From NCBI GenBank assembly GCA_964572965.1, contig CAZNHL010000009.1:1-64000 (forward strand): 64,000 bases of DNA, written 5' to 3'. Shown here piece after piece: positions 27,219 to 36,636 of the stretch; position 1 is the first letter of the stretch; every line of letters starts with the position of its first letter. The notes beneath the pieces are model-generated. The model ran no database searches. It saw nothing but the letters and a program-made list of their open reading frames with translations, and was not told the DNA's origin. The translations under genes were made by a program, and so were the position numbers. Source of the DNA: CAZNHL01 sp964572965. Lineage in GTDB: Bacteria > Bacteroidota > Bacteroidia > Cytophagales > UBA9547.

Positions 27219-28835
27219 ATGGCATTAGAAACACCTGATATCGCTGCATTAAAACCGACTCCTCAAAAGGACTGGAAGGATATTCTTATCAAAGGCACTT
27301 TTCTGCTTCTGACATTCTATCTTTTCTTTGTAGTTATTGAGCTGATGGTTCAAGGCTTTAACCTGATGGGAAAAGACCTTGTTAGCGAGATTGTAGTGGT
27401 TACTTCCAACCCATTTGTAGCCATTTTCATCGGCTTACTTTCCTCTGCCATTATACAAAGTTCTTCAACCATTACCGCTGCTGTGGTAGCCATGGTAGCA
27501 TCGGGAACCTTAACACTTGGCAATGCCACTTATGTAATTATAGGAGCGAATGTAGGAACTACACTCACAAGTATGATTGTGGCAATGACCCACATTTCTC
27601 AAAATAAAGAGTATAAAAGAGCTGTTGCGGCGGCGGCCTCTCACAATATTTTCAATATCATTTCTGTAGTATTATTCTTTCCTTTAGAATATTACTTTCA
27701 CTTTCTTACAAAAATGGCTACTCAAGCCACTCAGTGGCTGCCGATAAGTGATTCTAACAGCAAGCTGGAAAAAATAAGCACAGAACTGCACCTTGTAAAA
27801 CCTGCCGTGGATCTGATTGCCGGGCTACTTCAAAATAATCCGTTTTTGATTGTACTGCTGTCACTTGTATTGCTTTTTGGAGCTATCCGTGGATTCACCA
27901 TGTTGATTCAAAGGGTCTTTCTGGGAAATGCTCAAAAACAACTACGCGAAGTTATTTTCGGGAGCCCGTCACGCTCATTAATTTCAGGAATAGCTTTAAC
28001 AGCATTGGTGAGATCGAGCTCATCAACAACAGCTCTGGTTGTACCAATGGTAGCAACCAGAAAAGTGTCTCTGAAAAGAGCTTTTGATTTTATTTTGGGA
28101 GCCAACCTTGGAACAACTATCACCGCAGTATTGGCAGCTTTTGACAAATCTGACGCAGCTGTAACAATTGCCCTGGTGCATGTGCTTTTCAATTTAATTG
28201 GAGTAGTACTCTTCTTCCCTTTTTCTTTTATTAAAAACATTCCAATAAATCTTGCTAAAAAGCTCGGAGCATTTTGTGCAGACAACAAAGTTTTTGGATT
28301 TATATATATTGGCGTCACCTTCTTCCTGATTCCTTTTATTCTTATTTCTGTGACTAATCACGAAAAAGAAATACAGCATATAATTTATCGCAGTTATGAA
28401 GACGGCACTCAGGTAAGTTCCATTTATACTTTGGTAGACTCCTTTGACCGTAATTCAGGAAAGGGACAGAAAAAAAAATACCCCTTTGAAGCCGGAAAAG
28501 CAATTGCCGTCACCGATGTTCCTCTTAATACAATTGACTATGTATATGAAGATGCCATTTATTCAGAAAATGGCAGAAACTACCTTTTAACACTTCCCGG
28601 TGCTTGTGACGGACCAGACAGCTCAAGAATATGTCTGGAAAAAGTGCTGAAAGAGATGAAAATCGATGGTGAGATATATAAGTCAATTTATGTATATCAC
28701 ATCACCAATCCGGATAGCACCATTACCGAAGCCTATTTTTATCCTGCAGGAAGGCTATTTCTGAGAAAAGAACTTTTATTGACGAATGGCAAAAAAATTG
28801 TCATATTAGAGCTGGTAAAAATAAAAGATGAATAG
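27219..28835 (+). CDS. Na/Pi cotransporter family protein
   Basis: A 538-residue sodium-phosphate symporter. The two inverted Na_Pi_cotrans repeats are visible as QSSSTITAAVVAMVASGTLTLGNA...GANVGTT and RSSSSTTALVVPMVATRKVSL...GANLGTT, containing the QSSS/T and GANxGTT motifs that bind substrate and sodium. About ten membrane helices precede a hydrophilic C-terminal region of about 150 residues that is not a recognisable PhoU domain. Its stop overlaps the start of the next gene by 8 bases, and the upstream M20 gene is 2 bases away, so a three-gene operon is likely. Confidence 0.9.
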   Translation: MALETPDIAALKPTPQKDWKDILIKGTFLLLTFYLFFVVIELMVQGFNLMGKDLVSEIVVVTSNPFVAIFIGLLSSAIIQSSSTITAAVVAMVASGTLTLGNATYVIIGANVGTTLTSMIVAMTHISQNKEYKRAVAAAASHNIFNIISVVLFFPLEYYFHFLTKMATQATQWLPISDSNSKLEKISTELHLVKPAVDLIAGLLQNNPFLIVLLSLVLLFGAIRGFTMLIQRVFLGNAQKQLREVIFGSPSRSLISGIALTALVRSSSSTTALVVPMVATRKVSLKRAFDFILGANLGTTITAVLAAFDKSDAAVTIALVHVLFNLIGVVLFFPFSFIKNIPINLAKKLGAFCADNKVFGFIYIGVTFFLIPFILISVTNHEKEIQHIIYRSYEDGTQVSSIYTLVDSFDRNSGKGQKKKYPFEAGKAIAVTDVPLNTIDYVYEDAIYSENGRNYLLTLPGACDGPDSSRICLEKVLKEMKIDGEIYKSIYVYHITNPDSTITEAYFYPAGRLFLRKELLLTNGKKIVILELVKIKDE

Positions 28836-29661
28836 AATTCACCTCTTTATACTTCTGGCACTGGCAATTACGGTGTCTGCACAGGCTCAGAATAACAGTC
28901 CTGACGACGACAACGTGTACAAGGCTTATAATCCTACAGAAATCGGCTCGGCATTTCAGGTATCCTATTTCTGGAAAAAACAGCATTTCATAACAGCTAA
29001 TTTTGATCAGCGTTATACCACCGAAAGAGGTCTGGACGGTTTCATGGAAAAGACTTTCCTTGACAGGCTTTACAGAATGCAATATTCTCTTTATGGAAAT
29101 TATTGTCTGGACGGAAAACACTGGAACATTGGATTCAGCGAAATGTTATCGCAAAAAACGCAGGGTGTAAATGCTTTTAGTAGTCGCCTGCTTTTGACAC
29201 ATATCGGTAGTTTCCACAATATTGACTTTATCAAGCAGATTTCAGGGGCTTATATTAGTAATCCCGACGCAACCGGACCTTACTATTCTTATGAAGCCAA
29301 TTATCCTGTTTATGACTTCACACTTTTTCTTTCACTTGCCAAGCGTTTCAAAATCAAAGACAAAGATAAATTAAGAGTTTCTTTTGCATACGGACTCTCC
29401 TGCCGTGGTCCATGGAAAACAGAAGATTTTGATTACTATAATGCCCGATTTATTGATCTGACCAAAATGAGGGTAGATATATCGTGGATGTTTACTGATT
29501 TAATTAATTTAAATTTGTTCGCAATACGAGAGTCCCGCTTCACAGAATCGGCCAATGCGAACACTAATGGCAAGTATAATGTAGTAACTCCGGTGTATGG
29601 TGCGGAACTAAGATTTTTTATTCGTCAGGAAAAAATGCAACTTTTGAACTATATTTTCTAA
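28828..29661 (+). CDS. Outer membrane beta-barrel-like secreted protein
   Basis: 277 residues with a signal peptide (MNRIHLFILLALAITVSAQA). The mature protein alternates polar and aromatic residues in short strands (FQVSYFWKKQHFITANFDQRY; VYDFTLFLSLAKRF; YNVVTPVYGAELRFF), which suggests an outer membrane barrel. It overlaps the phosphate-transporter gene by 8 bases and is probably its third operon member. No family was firmly recognised. Confidence 0.75.
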   Translation: MNRIHLFILLALAITVSAQAQNNSPDDDNVYKAYNPTEIGSAFQVSYFWKKQHFITANFDQRYTTERGLDGFMEKTFLDRLYRMQYSLYGNYCLDGKHWNIGFSEMLSQKTQGVNAFSSRLLLTHIGSFHNIDFIKQISGAYISNPDATGPYYSYEANYPVYDFTLFLSLAKRFKIKDKDKLRVSFAYGLSCRGPWKTEDFDYYNARFIDLTKMRVDISWMFTDLINLNLFAIRESRFTESANANTNGKYNVVTPVYGAELRFFIRQEKMQLLNYIF

Positions 29662-29742
29662 CTTAGGGTTACGAACCAGACTCGAATTGTATTTAAGGGT
29701 AAAAAAATAGGAAAGTAAAGGTATTTATAAACTTAGAAAGGA

Positions 29743-29904
29743 ATGTTGAAAAGAATTGTTTTACCAATCGCAGTATTAGGAATAATACTAAGCTCGTTTG
29801 CCTGTTCGGAGCGCGTTAGTTATTCTAAGAAATGTAAGGATGACCACAAAAAGGTTAAAAAGCTGAAGAAAGGCAATGAGCATGTAGCTCCGGGTTTCAA
29901 ATAA
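29743..29904 (+). CDS. Small lipoprotein
   Basis: A 53-residue ORF: MLKRIVLPIAVLGIILSSFAC is a lipoprotein signal with a SFA-Cys lipobox at Cys21. A very basic tail follows (KKCKDDHKKVKKLKKGNEH). A good ribosome site (AGAAAGG) lies just upstream and a strong terminator just downstream. Function is unknown; the positive tail might touch peptidoglycan, RNA or lipid head groups, which is speculation. Confidence 0.75.
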   Translation: MLKRIVLPIAVLGIILSSFACSERVSYSKKCKDDHKKVKKLKKGNEHVAPGFK

Positions 29905-29910
29905 GATCCC

Positions 29911-29944
29911 ATAAAAAAAGTCCCGTTTAAACGGGACTTTTTTA
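29911..29944. terminator. Bidirectional terminator between the small lipoprotein and accD
   Basis: A perfect inverted repeat of GTCCCGTTT/AAACGGGAC flanked by six A and six T serves both convergent genes. Confidence 0.93.
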
Positions 29945-29946
29945 TT

Positions 29947-30789
29947 TTATCTCAACATGCCGAGCAAGTCTGCCAGCTTTTGTTTTATTTCCTTTCTGTC
30001 TACGATAAAGTCAAGGAAGCCATGTTCCAATACAAACTCTGCACTCTGGAAACCTTCGGGTAAATCTTTACCTATTGTTTCACGGATAACACGTGGTCCC
30101 GCAAAACCGATCAAAGCACCAGGTTCAGAGATATTGAAATCCCCAAGCATAGCATAAGAAGCAGTTACACCACCGGTTGTAGGATCAGTCAGCAACGAAA
30201 TATAAGGAAGTCCTTCCTCAGCCAGCAAAGACAATTTTGCAGAAGTCTTAGCCATTTGCATCAGAGAGTAACCCGCCTCCATCATACGTGCGCCACCTGA
30301 TTTTGAAATCATGATAAAAGGTGCTTTCAATTCACGAGCCTTATCAATCCCTCTTGCAATTTTCTCACCTACCACAGAACCCATAGACCCTCCGATAAAA
30401 GCAAAGTCCATACAGGAAATTACTACTGTTGATCCGTTCATCGGACCGTAAGCAGTACGAACAGCGTCAATCAAACCCGTTTTCTTTTGAGTTGCCTCAA
30501 TACGCTCAGGGTATTTTTTTGTATCTACGAAATTTAACGGGTCACCGGAAGAAAGAAGACGGTCGATTTCAGTAAAAGTGTTGTCATCAAAAAACACTTC
30601 GAAATATTCAGCTGAACCGATACGCTCATGGTAAGAACAGGCTGTACAAGTATAAAGATTGGCTTTGTGTTCACGCGTATGCATTACCTTCTTACACTCC
30701 GGACACTGATACCAAAGGCCATCAGGCGTTTCTTTCTTAAGCTCTGTAGGTGTTACAATACCTTTTTCTTTTCTGGTAAACCAAGACAT
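29947..30789 (-). CDS. accD: Acetyl-CoA carboxylase carboxyltransferase subunit beta
   Basis: 280 residues, the normal length. It forms the carboxyltransferase with AccA and transfers CO2 from biotin to acetyl-CoA, the first step of fatty acid synthesis. The N-terminal zinc finger is CPECKKVMHTREHKANLYTCTAC. The crotonase-fold core shows ISKSGGARMMEAGYSLMQMAK and TDPTTGGVTASYAMLGD. It is monocistronic with a leader of roughly 85 bases. Confidence 0.97.
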   Translation of the reverse strand: MSWFTRKEKGIVTPTELKKETPDGLWYQCPECKKVMHTREHKANLYTCTACSYHERIGSAEYFEVFFDDNTFTEIDRLLSSGDPLNFVDTKKYPERIEATQKKTGLIDAVRTAYGPMNGSTVVISCMDFAFIGGSMGSVVGEKIARGIDKARELKAPFIMISKSGGARMMEAGYSLMQMAKTSAKLSLLAEEGLPYISLLTDPTTGGVTASYAMLGDFNISEPGALIGFAGPRVIRETIGKDLPEGFQSAEFVLEHGFLDFIVDRKEIKQKLADLLGMLR

Positions 30790-30885
30790 ATTATTTGGAT
30801 ATTTTGGATCAGTATCTTATTCAATTTCTGGCTGCAGTACTTTTTACCTTAACTCAATCCCGACTTTGTACGGCTGCAGGGGATA

Positions 30886-30893
30886 CAAAATTA
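30886..30893 (-). promoter_or_regulatory. Probable -7 box for accD
   Basis: On the minus strand this reads TAATTTTG, an exact TAnnTTTG match, about 95 bases upstream of the accD ATG. A CTGCAG...CTGCAG repeat lies in the leader. Confidence 0.45.
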
Positions 30894-31041
30894 TCTAAAA
30901 TTTCGACAACAACAACGCATTTCCAAAAGCAAATAGCAGCTAGCCTGTTTATATTGCTTAAAAAGGCATTTTTCAGTAAAGTTGATCACCTGATGGTTAC
31001 TTTTAACTTTCAACTTTGTAGTTGTTCTATAATACCAGATT

Positions 31042-32427
31042 ATGGAAAATTGCTACAAGTTTATTTATAAGTTGGTTATAGGTAATATTTTACTTCTTAA
31101 TACCTTTTGCTTTGGCCAGACACCATTGGGAATACAAAGCTCTCAACAGTTAATTTGTGCCGGCAGCAACGTTACCTTATATGCCATAGGCAGTGGCTCT
31201 GCACGTTCCTGGTCACCCGGCGGGCAAACATCACAGACTATAACTGTAAGCCCATCTTTTACAACAACTTATACGCTGAATTCCGGTGGTAACACAACAA
31301 CTTATACGGTCTATGTTTGTGACGATGCTGACTGCCAGGCAACAAGTTCTTTCTCCCCTCTCTTATTTAATACAGGCAATAATGGTTTGTCCGGTATTAA
31401 AACTATTGGCCAGGCCGATAATAACTGGCAAATAAGTACCAATGAAAACGGCCCTTTCACACCTGCCATCGTTTCAGACAATAGCGTGATTCCGGGCAAT
31501 TATAGTAAAAGCAGCTGGCCTAACACTCAATGGATTGGCCCCAATGCCAACCTGAGATCTTCCCGTGGTGATTACTATTTCAGGGTGCAGTTTATGCTTA
31601 CTGAAGCAGAACTACAAGACCTGGTACTCAACATGCAGTTTATGGCAGACAATACTGTCATGGGTGTTTATGTAAACGGAATACTTGTCCCAAACAGTTC
31701 AACACCCGGACTGGCCAGTTATGGTTTTCAGATGCAAAATGCTTCCAGCGCAAAAATGGAAGGCAATTGGGTAGAAGGTTTGAATTCAATTCTGGTAAAA
31801 GTATATGACGAAGGTGGCTATACCGGCTTCCTTGGGCAACTGAATCCTATTCTTAAAATACCAACACAAAAAATCCCTGGTTGCGCTATTCCATTGCCGA
31901 TTAGGTTTACCAGCTTTTCAGTAAAATCTTCAGAAACTCAGGTATATTTTAAATGGAATGGAGAAGCAAAAGATGTAGCTTATTTTACCATTGAAGAATC
32001 GGGCTCTGGTGAGCATTTTACAAGCATCGGCACTGTAAGTGCAGGGAATAATAAAATTGGCAGCTGGACTTTCCATAGTAAGAAAGCTAACAATGCAATT
32101 ACTTATTACCGTATTGTAGCACACGATATTGACGGAAGCCTTTCATTCAGTGATATCAGGACCATCAATAACGAAAACCTTGTTGTTACAATTTCACCTA
32201 ACCCCGGTAGCGGAATATTCAATCTTAGCGGAAAAAGTTCAGGTATAGAGAGCAACACAATTACTATCACTAATTGCGAAGGAAAAGAAGTCATTAGGGA
32301 ACACATAGCTCTTGAAGAGGAAAATTTCAATTTAACTCTTGACTTAACACACCTTAATCCTGGTGTTTATTTTCTCCGTTACAGTTCTCTTGACGGACAG
32401 GTTGTAAAGAAACTGATCAAAGATTAA
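31042..32427 (+). CDS. T9SS type A sorting domain protein
   Basis: 461 residues with an N-terminal signal peptide (hydrophobic through LLLNTFCFG, then QTPLG). A Thr/Ser-rich beta region follows, which may be an Ig-like domain (CAGSNVTLYAIGSGSARSW...TYTLN). The middle is uncharacterised, and the C-terminus is a type IX secretion sorting domain: ISPNPGSGIFNLSG, then LTHLNPGVYFLRYSSLDGQVV and VKKLIKD. It is exported through T9SS and probably stays cell-surface attached. No catalytic domain was recognised. It also has an ACTT-rich upstream gap without an obvious promoter. Confidence 0.85.
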   Translation: MENCYKFIYKLVIGNILLLNTFCFGQTPLGIQSSQQLICAGSNVTLYAIGSGSARSWSPGGQTSQTITVSPSFTTTYTLNSGGNTTTYTVYVCDDADCQATSSFSPLLFNTGNNGLSGIKTIGQADNNWQISTNENGPFTPAIVSDNSVIPGNYSKSSWPNTQWIGPNANLRSSRGDYYFRVQFMLTEAELQDLVLNMQFMADNTVMGVYVNGILVPNSSTPGLASYGFQMQNASSAKMEGNWVEGLNSILVKVYDEGGYTGFLGQLNPILKIPTQKIPGCAIPLPIRFTSFSVKSSETQVYFKWNGEAKDVAYFTIEESGSGEHFTSIGTVSAGNNKIGSWTFHSKKANNAITYYRIVAHDIDGSLSFSDIRTINNENLVVTISPNPGSGIFNLSGKSSGIESNTITITNCEGKEVIREHIALEEENFNLTLDLTHLNPGVYFLRYSSLDGQVVKKLIKD

Positions 32428-32598
32428 TACCATCACTCGTTTACACACAAATAGTATTTAGGCTCTCTAACCTATTAAGAAAGAAAAACCATTCTCAAAA
32501 CTCACTGCAATTAGCTAATTTCGTTTATTCTGCTTTCCTACAAACTCGGCGACATCAGAGGGAAGCTTGTGTGCTATAATATTTCTTAATCTCCACCC

Positions 32599-33606
32599 AT
32601 GCAGTTGAAACTGTGTTATTTATTCATTTTCTGTAGTTTTTGGTCCTGCAAACCAAATGATAAACAAACACAAACAGCCTTTTATTATTGGAGGCAGAAC
32701 CTTGCTCTTTCAGCGCAGGAAAAAACAGTGCTGGAAAACTGCCGGACGCAACAACTGTACATCAGGTTATTTGATATTGTTTTTAATCCCAATAGCCGGT
32801 TGCCTCAGCCAATAGCGGATATTACCATTGCAGACACTTCCGGCATAACTAAGATGGACATCATACCCTGTGTATTTATTGTCAACAATGTCTTTCGCCA
32901 TATGACACCCGTGCAGACAGACTCTCTGGCATCTGCCACTGTTAAAAGAATAAAAGCCCATTGTTCTAAATTTAAACCGATAAAGGAAATCCAGATTGAC
33001 TGTGACTGGACCACGGGTACAAAAGAGCTCTACTTCCGGTTTTTGAATCAGGTAAAAACTTTTTCCGGGTTAAAAATAAGTGCTACAATACGCCTTCATC
33101 AGGTAAAATATATAAGCAAATCCGGTATTCCACCTGTCGATAAAGGTGTTCTGATGTGCTACAATATGAGTCCTCCGCAGGTTTTTGGTGAACTTAATTC
33201 TATTTTCGAAAAAAGGACTTTGGAAAGCTATACCCGCAACCTTTCAAATTATCCGCTGAAACTGGATATTGCCTTGCCAATATATTCCTGGGGAATACTC
33301 TTTCATAATAAGGAATTTAACGGTTTTATTAATAATATTACCTCTGCAGGGATGGCCGGATATTCAAACCTGAAAGCAATAGGAAAAAACAATTACCTCT
33401 GTACTGAAAGCGGAACCGTTAAAAACAAGCGTGTTTACAAAGGAGATATTATCAGAATTGAAGATATTAGCAATGCAGAGCTCAATGATGCAAAAACCGA
33501 ACTACTCAGGAAAACAAACAGTAGCACCGTTATATATTTCGATTTAAGTAAAAACAATATCAATAATCATGAAGAAGTTTTTAGTCCTGCTTACTCTTTT
33601 AGGTAA
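32599..33606 (+). CDS. Hypothetical lipoprotein, TIM-barrel-like
   Basis: 335 residues with a lipoprotein-type N-terminus (MQLKLCYLFIFCSFWSCKP; Cys17). The core has regularly spaced strands such as LYIRLFDIVFN, KEIQIDCDWTTGTKELYF, LKISATIRLHQVKYI and KGVLMCYNM, then LKLDIALPIYSWGILF. This resembles the (beta/alpha)8 sugar-hydrolase-like proteins with an acidic EIQIDCDW strand end. Function is unproven. It overlaps the start of the next gene by 38 bases, so the two are translated together. Confidence 0.75.
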   Translation: MQLKLCYLFIFCSFWSCKPNDKQTQTAFYYWRQNLALSAQEKTVLENCRTQQLYIRLFDIVFNPNSRLPQPIADITIADTSGITKMDIIPCVFIVNNVFRHMTPVQTDSLASATVKRIKAHCSKFKPIKEIQIDCDWTTGTKELYFRFLNQVKTFSGLKISATIRLHQVKYISKSGIPPVDKGVLMCYNMSPPQVFGELNSIFEKRTLESYTRNLSNYPLKLDIALPIYSWGILFHNKEFNGFINNITSAGMAGYSNLKAIGKNNYLCTESGTVKNKRVYKGDIIRIEDISNAELNDAKTELLRKTNSSTVIYFDLSKNNINNHEEVFSPAYSFR

Positions 33607-35872
33607 TATTCTGCTAAGTGAAAACAAAACAATGGCCTGTGGCGGCAGTGATGATGACTGGTGGGGGAATGATCCATATATATTTTTAAGTAGTTTTGTT
33701 GCAGACACTACTTATATCCGCTATTTTGATGCTGCTCCTCACTGTGATGAATGTTCGGATCTCTTGCACAATGCCATCGTCAACGAATGGGCTGCGCAAT
33801 TTCCCAAAGCCGAATGGACAGATATTGAAACAGCGCTTTTTGGTTTAAGTAAACAGGATTTGCAAAGTTTAAGCCAAGGCACAAATCCTGTTTCTGGCAA
33901 CGGCTTCCTCGCTTTTCTTATCCAGAATCAACAGACAGAAGTTATTGCCTATTTAAACTTCATTGCAGACGAAAATGCACTGACAGTAAAAGAATACAAC
34001 TATTGGGAAGAAGAAATAGCTAAAAACAAAACGACAGCATCAGCACTTCTTGCGATAGCAAAGGAAAAAGCTACAACACTTAGCCACAATCCTTTTCTTC
34101 AGCAAAAATATGTTTATCAGGTTGTAAGGCTTTTGTTTTACAATGAACAATACCCTGAAGTAGTCAGTTACTTCGAAGACAATATAAAAGCATCTACACC
34201 ACCTTCCCTTACCTATTACAGATCTCTTGGCTATAAAGCCGGGGCTATCAGAAAAAACGGAGACTTGGTACAAGCCAAATACCTTTTCGCGACCATCTTT
34301 GATAAAAGTCCTGCCCTAAGACACATGGCTTACAAAAACTTCAAATACATTTATCTTGAAGAAAATGACTGGCCCCAATGCCTTGCTTATGCAAAAAACA
34401 ACTCTGAACGCTCTTCTTTATGGATCGTCAAAAATGTGTATGAAGATGTAGTAGACGTACGGGCATTACAAGAACTATATACCAATGATCCTGCATCCGG
34501 TCGACTGGAAATTGCTTTACTGAAACAGCTTAACAATTTCCATAACAGCAATTACATAGCAGGTCTGAAAGCTACTGCCGAGCTCGATTCAACACTGCTG
34601 ATAAAAAATCCATACATCTATAATGAAAGTGGTATTGATAAATCGACCATCAAAGAAGATGGCTGGTTTACACGTTTATGGCGTTCTGTCAGTAATTTTT
34701 TCAGAAAGCTCTTTGGGAAAGCACCATTGAGAGAAAATCATGAAGGCGTGGACAAAGAGCCTGAAGTAACTTACAGGCAACATGCTTTTAAAGAAGAATG
34801 GCTGGGTGAAATCATTTCACTGCTGGAAAAAATCAACAACGAAAAGAAAACTAAAAACCCGGAACTATACAAACTTGCACTTGGCTATACTTATATAGCC
34901 GATGGCGAATTTGATAAAGGTGAAAAAGAACTGAAAACAATTGCCGGAAGCACCAACAGCGACATGAAAGAGCTTGCAGAATACCTAACTCAATGGAGTA
35001 CTCTTCTGAAAGCAGAAAAGATCAGTGATGAACTGGAGGAAAACCTGATTACTTATCTACAGGCAAATCCAAAACTTGATTCTCAGAGAAAGAACGAACT
35101 GGTGAAGGAGCTTGGCAGAAGATACCTGATAGAAAAACAATATGACAAAGCTTACCTGATATTCAATGGCTTTGGTCACAGACAGATTGATAATTACTAT
35201 ACATTAAGCATACTTGATGGTTTGCTGGAAAAGGTTGAAAAAGGCCAGAACAGTAAATTCAATGTACATTTCGGAACAATAAGAAAAGAAGATATCCTGA
35301 GAAACTATGCCTATAAGTTAGCTTTGATGGGGCGCTTTGAAGAGGCTTCCTCCAAGCAAAACAGCAACCTTGCTTTTGAGGAAGATGATGCGATTGTGAC
35401 TTACAAGGATCTTTCAGCACTATTGAAAAAAAGGAATGAGGAAAGCTATGCCAAACTGGCAAATTATCTTTCGACATCTTCTAGCTGGCCTTACAACCAA
35501 ACTCCTTCTTACAATTACTATCCTTATTTCTATTATGAAAGAACCTGCGAATATCCTTTTAATGTAAGCGGCATGGCTGAAACCATTGTCAACAGGGCTA
35601 ACCTGTACATAAAACAAAAATACAGTACAGAATTGGCCGAAAGCTATTATAGAAAAGCATTTGAGCTCTCTAAAAATGACGAACGCAAAGCGGAAATCCT
35701 GTTTATGGCACAAACCGTAGCAATCAAAGATAAATATGCTTTCAAAGATGGAAAGACAGTAGACAAAGGCTATTACTATGCTGAAATGGAGAAGTTTAAG
35801 AACACTAAATTCTATCAGGAGGCATACAACTCATGTTCATTCCTGCAATACGGTAAAATTTTCTATTATTAA
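33569..35872 (+). CDS. Large secreted hypothetical protein, TPR-like
   Basis: 767 residues with a signal peptide (MKKFLVLLTLLGNILLSENKTMA) followed by CGGSDDDWWGNDPYIFLSSF, a Cys/Gly/Trp-rich opening. The long remainder is helical, with repeated Tyr/Leu/Ala patterns typical of TPR or Sel1-like solenoids (KLALGYTYIADGEFDKGEKELKT; LALMGRFEEASSK). It probably acts with the upstream lipoprotein, with which it overlaps by 38 bases. No name could be given. Confidence 0.75.
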   Translation: MKKFLVLLTLLGNILLSENKTMACGGSDDDWWGNDPYIFLSSFVADTTYIRYFDAAPHCDECSDLLHNAIVNEWAAQFPKAEWTDIETALFGLSKQDLQSLSQGTNPVSGNGFLAFLIQNQQTEVIAYLNFIADENALTVKEYNYWEEEIAKNKTTASALLAIAKEKATTLSHNPFLQQKYVYQVVRLLFYNEQYPEVVSYFEDNIKASTPPSLTYYRSLGYKAGAIRKNGDLVQAKYLFATIFDKSPALRHMAYKNFKYIYLEENDWPQCLAYAKNNSERSSLWIVKNVYEDVVDVRALQELYTNDPASGRLEIALLKQLNNFHNSNYIAGLKATAELDSTLLIKNPYIYNESGIDKSTIKEDGWFTRLWRSVSNFFRKLFGKAPLRENHEGVDKEPEVTYRQHAFKEEWLGEIISLLEKINNEKKTKNPELYKLALGYTYIADGEFDKGEKELKTIAGSTNSDMKELAEYLTQWSTLLKAEKISDELEENLITYLQANPKLDSQRKNELVKELGRRYLIEKQYDKAYLIFNGFGHRQIDNYYTLSILDGLLEKVEKGQNSKFNVHFGTIRKEDILRNYAYKLALMGRFEEASSKQNSNLAFEEDDAIVTYKDLSALLKKRNEESYAKLANYLSTSSSWPYNQTPSYNYYPYFYYERTCEYPFNVSGMAETIVNRANLYIKQKYSTELAESYYRKAFELSKNDERKAEILFMAQTVAIKDKYAFKDGKTVDKGYYYAEMEKFKNTKFYQEAYNSCSFLQYGKIFYY

Positions 35873-35881
35873 TAGAAATAG

Positions 35882-35918
35882 TTCAACCTGTAAGGTTTTA
35901 AAAATCTTACAGGTTGAA
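35882..35918. repeat. Inverted repeat, dispersed AACCTGTAAG element
   Basis: TTCAACCTGTAAG (35882-35894) and CTTACAGGTTGAA (35906-35918) flank an 11-bp AT-rich spacer, just after the 767-residue gene's stop. It can form a hairpin and may end transcription. It shares its core with the element at 19157. Confidence 0.7.
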
Positions 35919-35958
35919 AATAGCCGAACTACACTTAAGGTTTTCTTTTTTATGGTAA

Positions 35959-36477
35959 TTAGCGATTCATAAAATACTCTCTGAAAATAGCCATTTCCTG
36001 GAGTTCAATTTCTACATACTTCTCAAAGATTTTATCTCCTACCTGTGTTCTCAAGGCTGAAATACCTACATCAATTAGTCTTAGGCCATGTTCAGTCAGG
36101 AGAATATTGTCAAAGGCCAAACCGCCAATATCAGAAGGTCGTTTTAAATCGCGATGGACAAAACCGGCCTTATGTAACTCTTTAAGCTCGTCCTCAAAAA
36201 CGTCTAGCCAGAGAGCTCTTACTTCTAATTCATAAGCCCTGAAATCCATCGGTTTTATGCGCTCCATTACAAGCATCTCTGCCTGTATGTCTTCATTATA
36301 GTCCAAGCGAATAAAAGTTACAACTAATTGATTAACTGTATTCGCAAACTTCATTTTATCCGCTTCTGATCCTATTTCAGAGCGAGTATCATCAGTAAAA
36401 AGCTTAGCCACTTCTTGGTCAGACAATACAATGACAGTATTGTTCGCTCCGGCAGAAAGTTTACGAGGATATTTCAT
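35959..36477 (-). CDS. Miniature protein-kinase-fold protein
   Basis: A 172-residue protein that compresses the protein-kinase motifs. LSAGANNTVIVLSDQEVAKLF resembles a glycine-rich loop followed by the VAxK lysine. MERIKPMD suggests a hinge. VHRDLKRPSDIGGLAFDNILLTEHGLRLIDVG gives the catalytic HRD-Lys, the Asn (FDNILL) and a DVG in place of DFG. It ends soon afterwards, so the C-lobe is minimal, as in some RIO- or LPS-kinase-like proteins. The HRD and DVG aspartates and the Lys are present, so catalysis is plausible but unproven. Confidence 0.75.
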   Translation of the reverse strand: MKYPRKLSAGANNTVIVLSDQEVAKLFTDDTRSEIGSEADKMKFANTVNQLVVTFIRLDYNEDIQAEMLVMERIKPMDFRAYELEVRALWLDVFEDELKELHKAGFVHRDLKRPSDIGGLAFDNILLTEHGLRLIDVGISALRTQVGDKIFEKYVEIELQEMAIFREYFMNR

Positions 36478-36599
36478 GTTTATTAAAATCGAGTATCGAA
36501 TAAAATTACAAAATCTATTGTAGTTATAAATAAATTTCTCTGGCTCTGACGAAACCTAAATGCCAGGGTCTCATTTTTCCGTTTTTCACTAAAAAAACT

Positions 36600-36607
36600 T
36601 ACTTTTG
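36600..36607 (+). promoter_or_regulatory. Probable -7 box for glyQS
   Basis: TACTTTTG, an exact TAnnTTTG match, 30 bases before the ATG at 36637. The -33 region is a T-rich stretch without a clear TTTG. Confidence 0.6.
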
Positions 36608-36636
36608 TGGTTTAAGTAAAATTGGAAGCATTCTCA

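Noticed and set aside
30795..31070. Plus-strand ORFs in the accD leader region
   Set aside because: They overlap the probable accD promoter and have no recognisable product.
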